This document shows positions 10,304-11,045 of a DNA stretch of 11,045 nt, piece by piece. The notes below the pieces were generated by a model. The model saw nothing but the letters and a program-made list of their open reading frames with translations, had not been told where the DNA came from and ran no database searches. This DNA is from an uncultured Bacteroidales bacterium. Lineage in GTDB: Bacteria > Bacteroidota > Bacteroidia > Bacteroidales > P3. The stretch is taken from positions 1 to 11,045 of the forward strand of contig CALGCG010000060.1 of the NCBI GenBank assembly GCA_937884485.1, in the 5' to 3' direction. The translations under genes were made by a program, and so were the position numbers. Position 1 is the first letter of the stretch. Each line of letters opens with the position of its first letter.

Positions 10304-11045
10304 TTATGTCACAGCGGCGGCCTCCAGCTTTCTGAGTAGCTGCTGCATGAGTCGTCGCCGGTATTTTTTGCGGGTTCTTGCCTTCTTGGCGTGTTTGTAT
10401 AGGTGCCACCACTTCGGGTGCTCGTTCGCGGTATAGAGTAGGGAGTCCACGAGGTCGCTCGCGGTCTTTGCCGTGGCTGCTGCCACCTTCCTGAGTACGT
10501 CGGCGGCCCAGTCTGCGAACTCCCGGAGAGCTTGCACGATCGTGTCGATCGCCTTGTCAATCACCGGCTTGACTGCTGCCACGACTGCCGCGGCCTGTTC
10601 CGGTGTGAACGTGAGCTCCAGTGTCAGGGTGTCGGGCGGCTTTTCTGTCGCCTGAGCCTCGGCCATGTGTGCGTGCATGAGCTCGTAGTCCTCGGCGCTC
10701 ATGTAGCCGTCGTAAACATAGGGATCCGGCTCTGCTGCGGTGGCTTTTCCGTACCACGGCATGTCAGCCGGTAGGTCTGCCGGGCGCTCCATAGGCTCCG
10801 GTGGGAAGGCTGCCGAGTCTTTCAGCAGGTTGTAGCCGTTTTCATAGTGCCAACGGATCCCGCCCTCGATTTCTGCGGCGCTCATATCCTCTGCGAAGTG
10901 CCCGCAGTAGTAGCCGTTCAGCATGACGGCGTTCGGATCCTGATCCAGTACCTTGCGCACCATTTCGAGGTCGTCCGGCTCGAAGGTGTCGTCGTCAGTG
11001 TTGAGGTACACGCTCTCGGCGTGCCAGCTGCGGCCGGTTTTCCAC
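10304..11045 (-). CDS. 3' part of a larger phage protein of unknown function
   Basis: The frame is open to the right window edge, giving at least 246 residues; a GTG at 11011 lacks a clear ribbon-binding site upstream and I treat the gene as truncated by the window. The N-terminal visible part is acidic and mixed (WKTGRSWHAESVYLNTDDD, then GYYCGHFAEDMSAAEIEGG). A Pro-rich linker follows (around PPEPMERPADLPADMPWYG), then a helical stretch rich in Ala/Val (AAAVVAAVKPVIDKAIDTIV) and a strongly basic C-terminus (KHAKKARTRKKYRRRLMQQL). No recognised domain. It is the most upstream gene seen in the leftward late operon and could be structural, but nothing proves that. Confidence 0.75.
   Translation of the reverse strand, partial: WKTGRSWHAESVYLNTDDDTFEPDDLEMVRKVLDQDPNAVMLNGYYCGHFAEDMSAAEIEGGIRWHYENGYNLLKDSAAFPPEPMERPADLPADMPWYGKATAAEPDPYVYDGYMSAEDYELMHAHMAEAQATEKPPDTLTLELTFTPEQAAAVVAAVKPVIDKAIDTIVQALREFADWAADVLRKVAAATAKTASDLVDSLLYTANEHPKWWHLYKHAKKARTRKKYRRRLMQQLLRKLEAAAVT

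Noticed and set aside
1..11045. CRISPR array, insertion sequence or group II intron
   Set aside because: No regularly spaced 20-40-bp repeats, transposase or intron domains were seen; the RT has DGR motifs and lacks maturase and endonuclease parts.

Overview
The window reads as part of a temperate tailed-phage genome from a moderately GC-rich Firmicutes host, most likely a gut Clostridia member. Support comes from strong AAGGAGG ribosome binding sites before nearly every gene, a large serine recombinase, a repressor/divergent-promoter switch, a holin/endolysin lysis block and tight ATGA-type gene overlaps. No bacterial housekeeping gene is visible. The host assignment is inference from style, not from a database match.

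Layout. (1) Positions 1-1080, minus strand, early region: the 5' part of an unknown gene, a small Cro-like HTH protein, a phage-borne tRNA-Arg(CCG), and an unrecognised 197-aa immediate-early protein. (2) 1081-1248: divergent control region with two strong promoters and three related 16-bp palindromic operators. (3) 1249-3820, plus strand, lysogeny module: XRE-type repressor, a 162-aa glycine-zipper protein, and a 534-aa serine integrase. (4) 3821-3921: a bidirectional terminator where lysogeny and late operons converge, probably also holding attP. (5) 3922-6926, minus strand, lysis block (transcribed right to left): two small membrane proteins, a two-catalytic-domain endolysin with an internal start, a 54-aa Cys-rich membrane microprotein not obvious in a long-ORF scan, and a holin. 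(6) 6917-9808, minus strand: a complete diversity-generating retroelement (DGR), in transcription order variable protein with VR, Avd, template repeat TR, structured RNA spacer, reverse transcriptase. (7) 9805-11045, minus strand: small phage proteins, including a zinc-ribbon protein, a frameshifted second zinc-ribbon gene, and the 3' part of a larger unknown protein.

The main discovery is the DGR. TR (8318-8434) and VR (8906-9019) align codon for codon. There are 16 substitutions and every one is at a template adenine; one AAC codon is also missing from VR at an AAC-AAC doublet. VR encodes residues 264-301 of a 307-aa protein with FGE-sulfatase/C-type-lectin-like features, so the phage probably diversifies a receptor-binding or tail-tip protein. 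The DGR sits directly upstream of the lysis genes in the same orientation and the RT gene overlaps the first of them, so it is probably expressed with late functions.

The integrase and the lysis block face each other across about 100 bp with no bacterial DNA between them. This suggests the sequence represents the free or circular phage form (intact attP) rather than an integrated prophage end.
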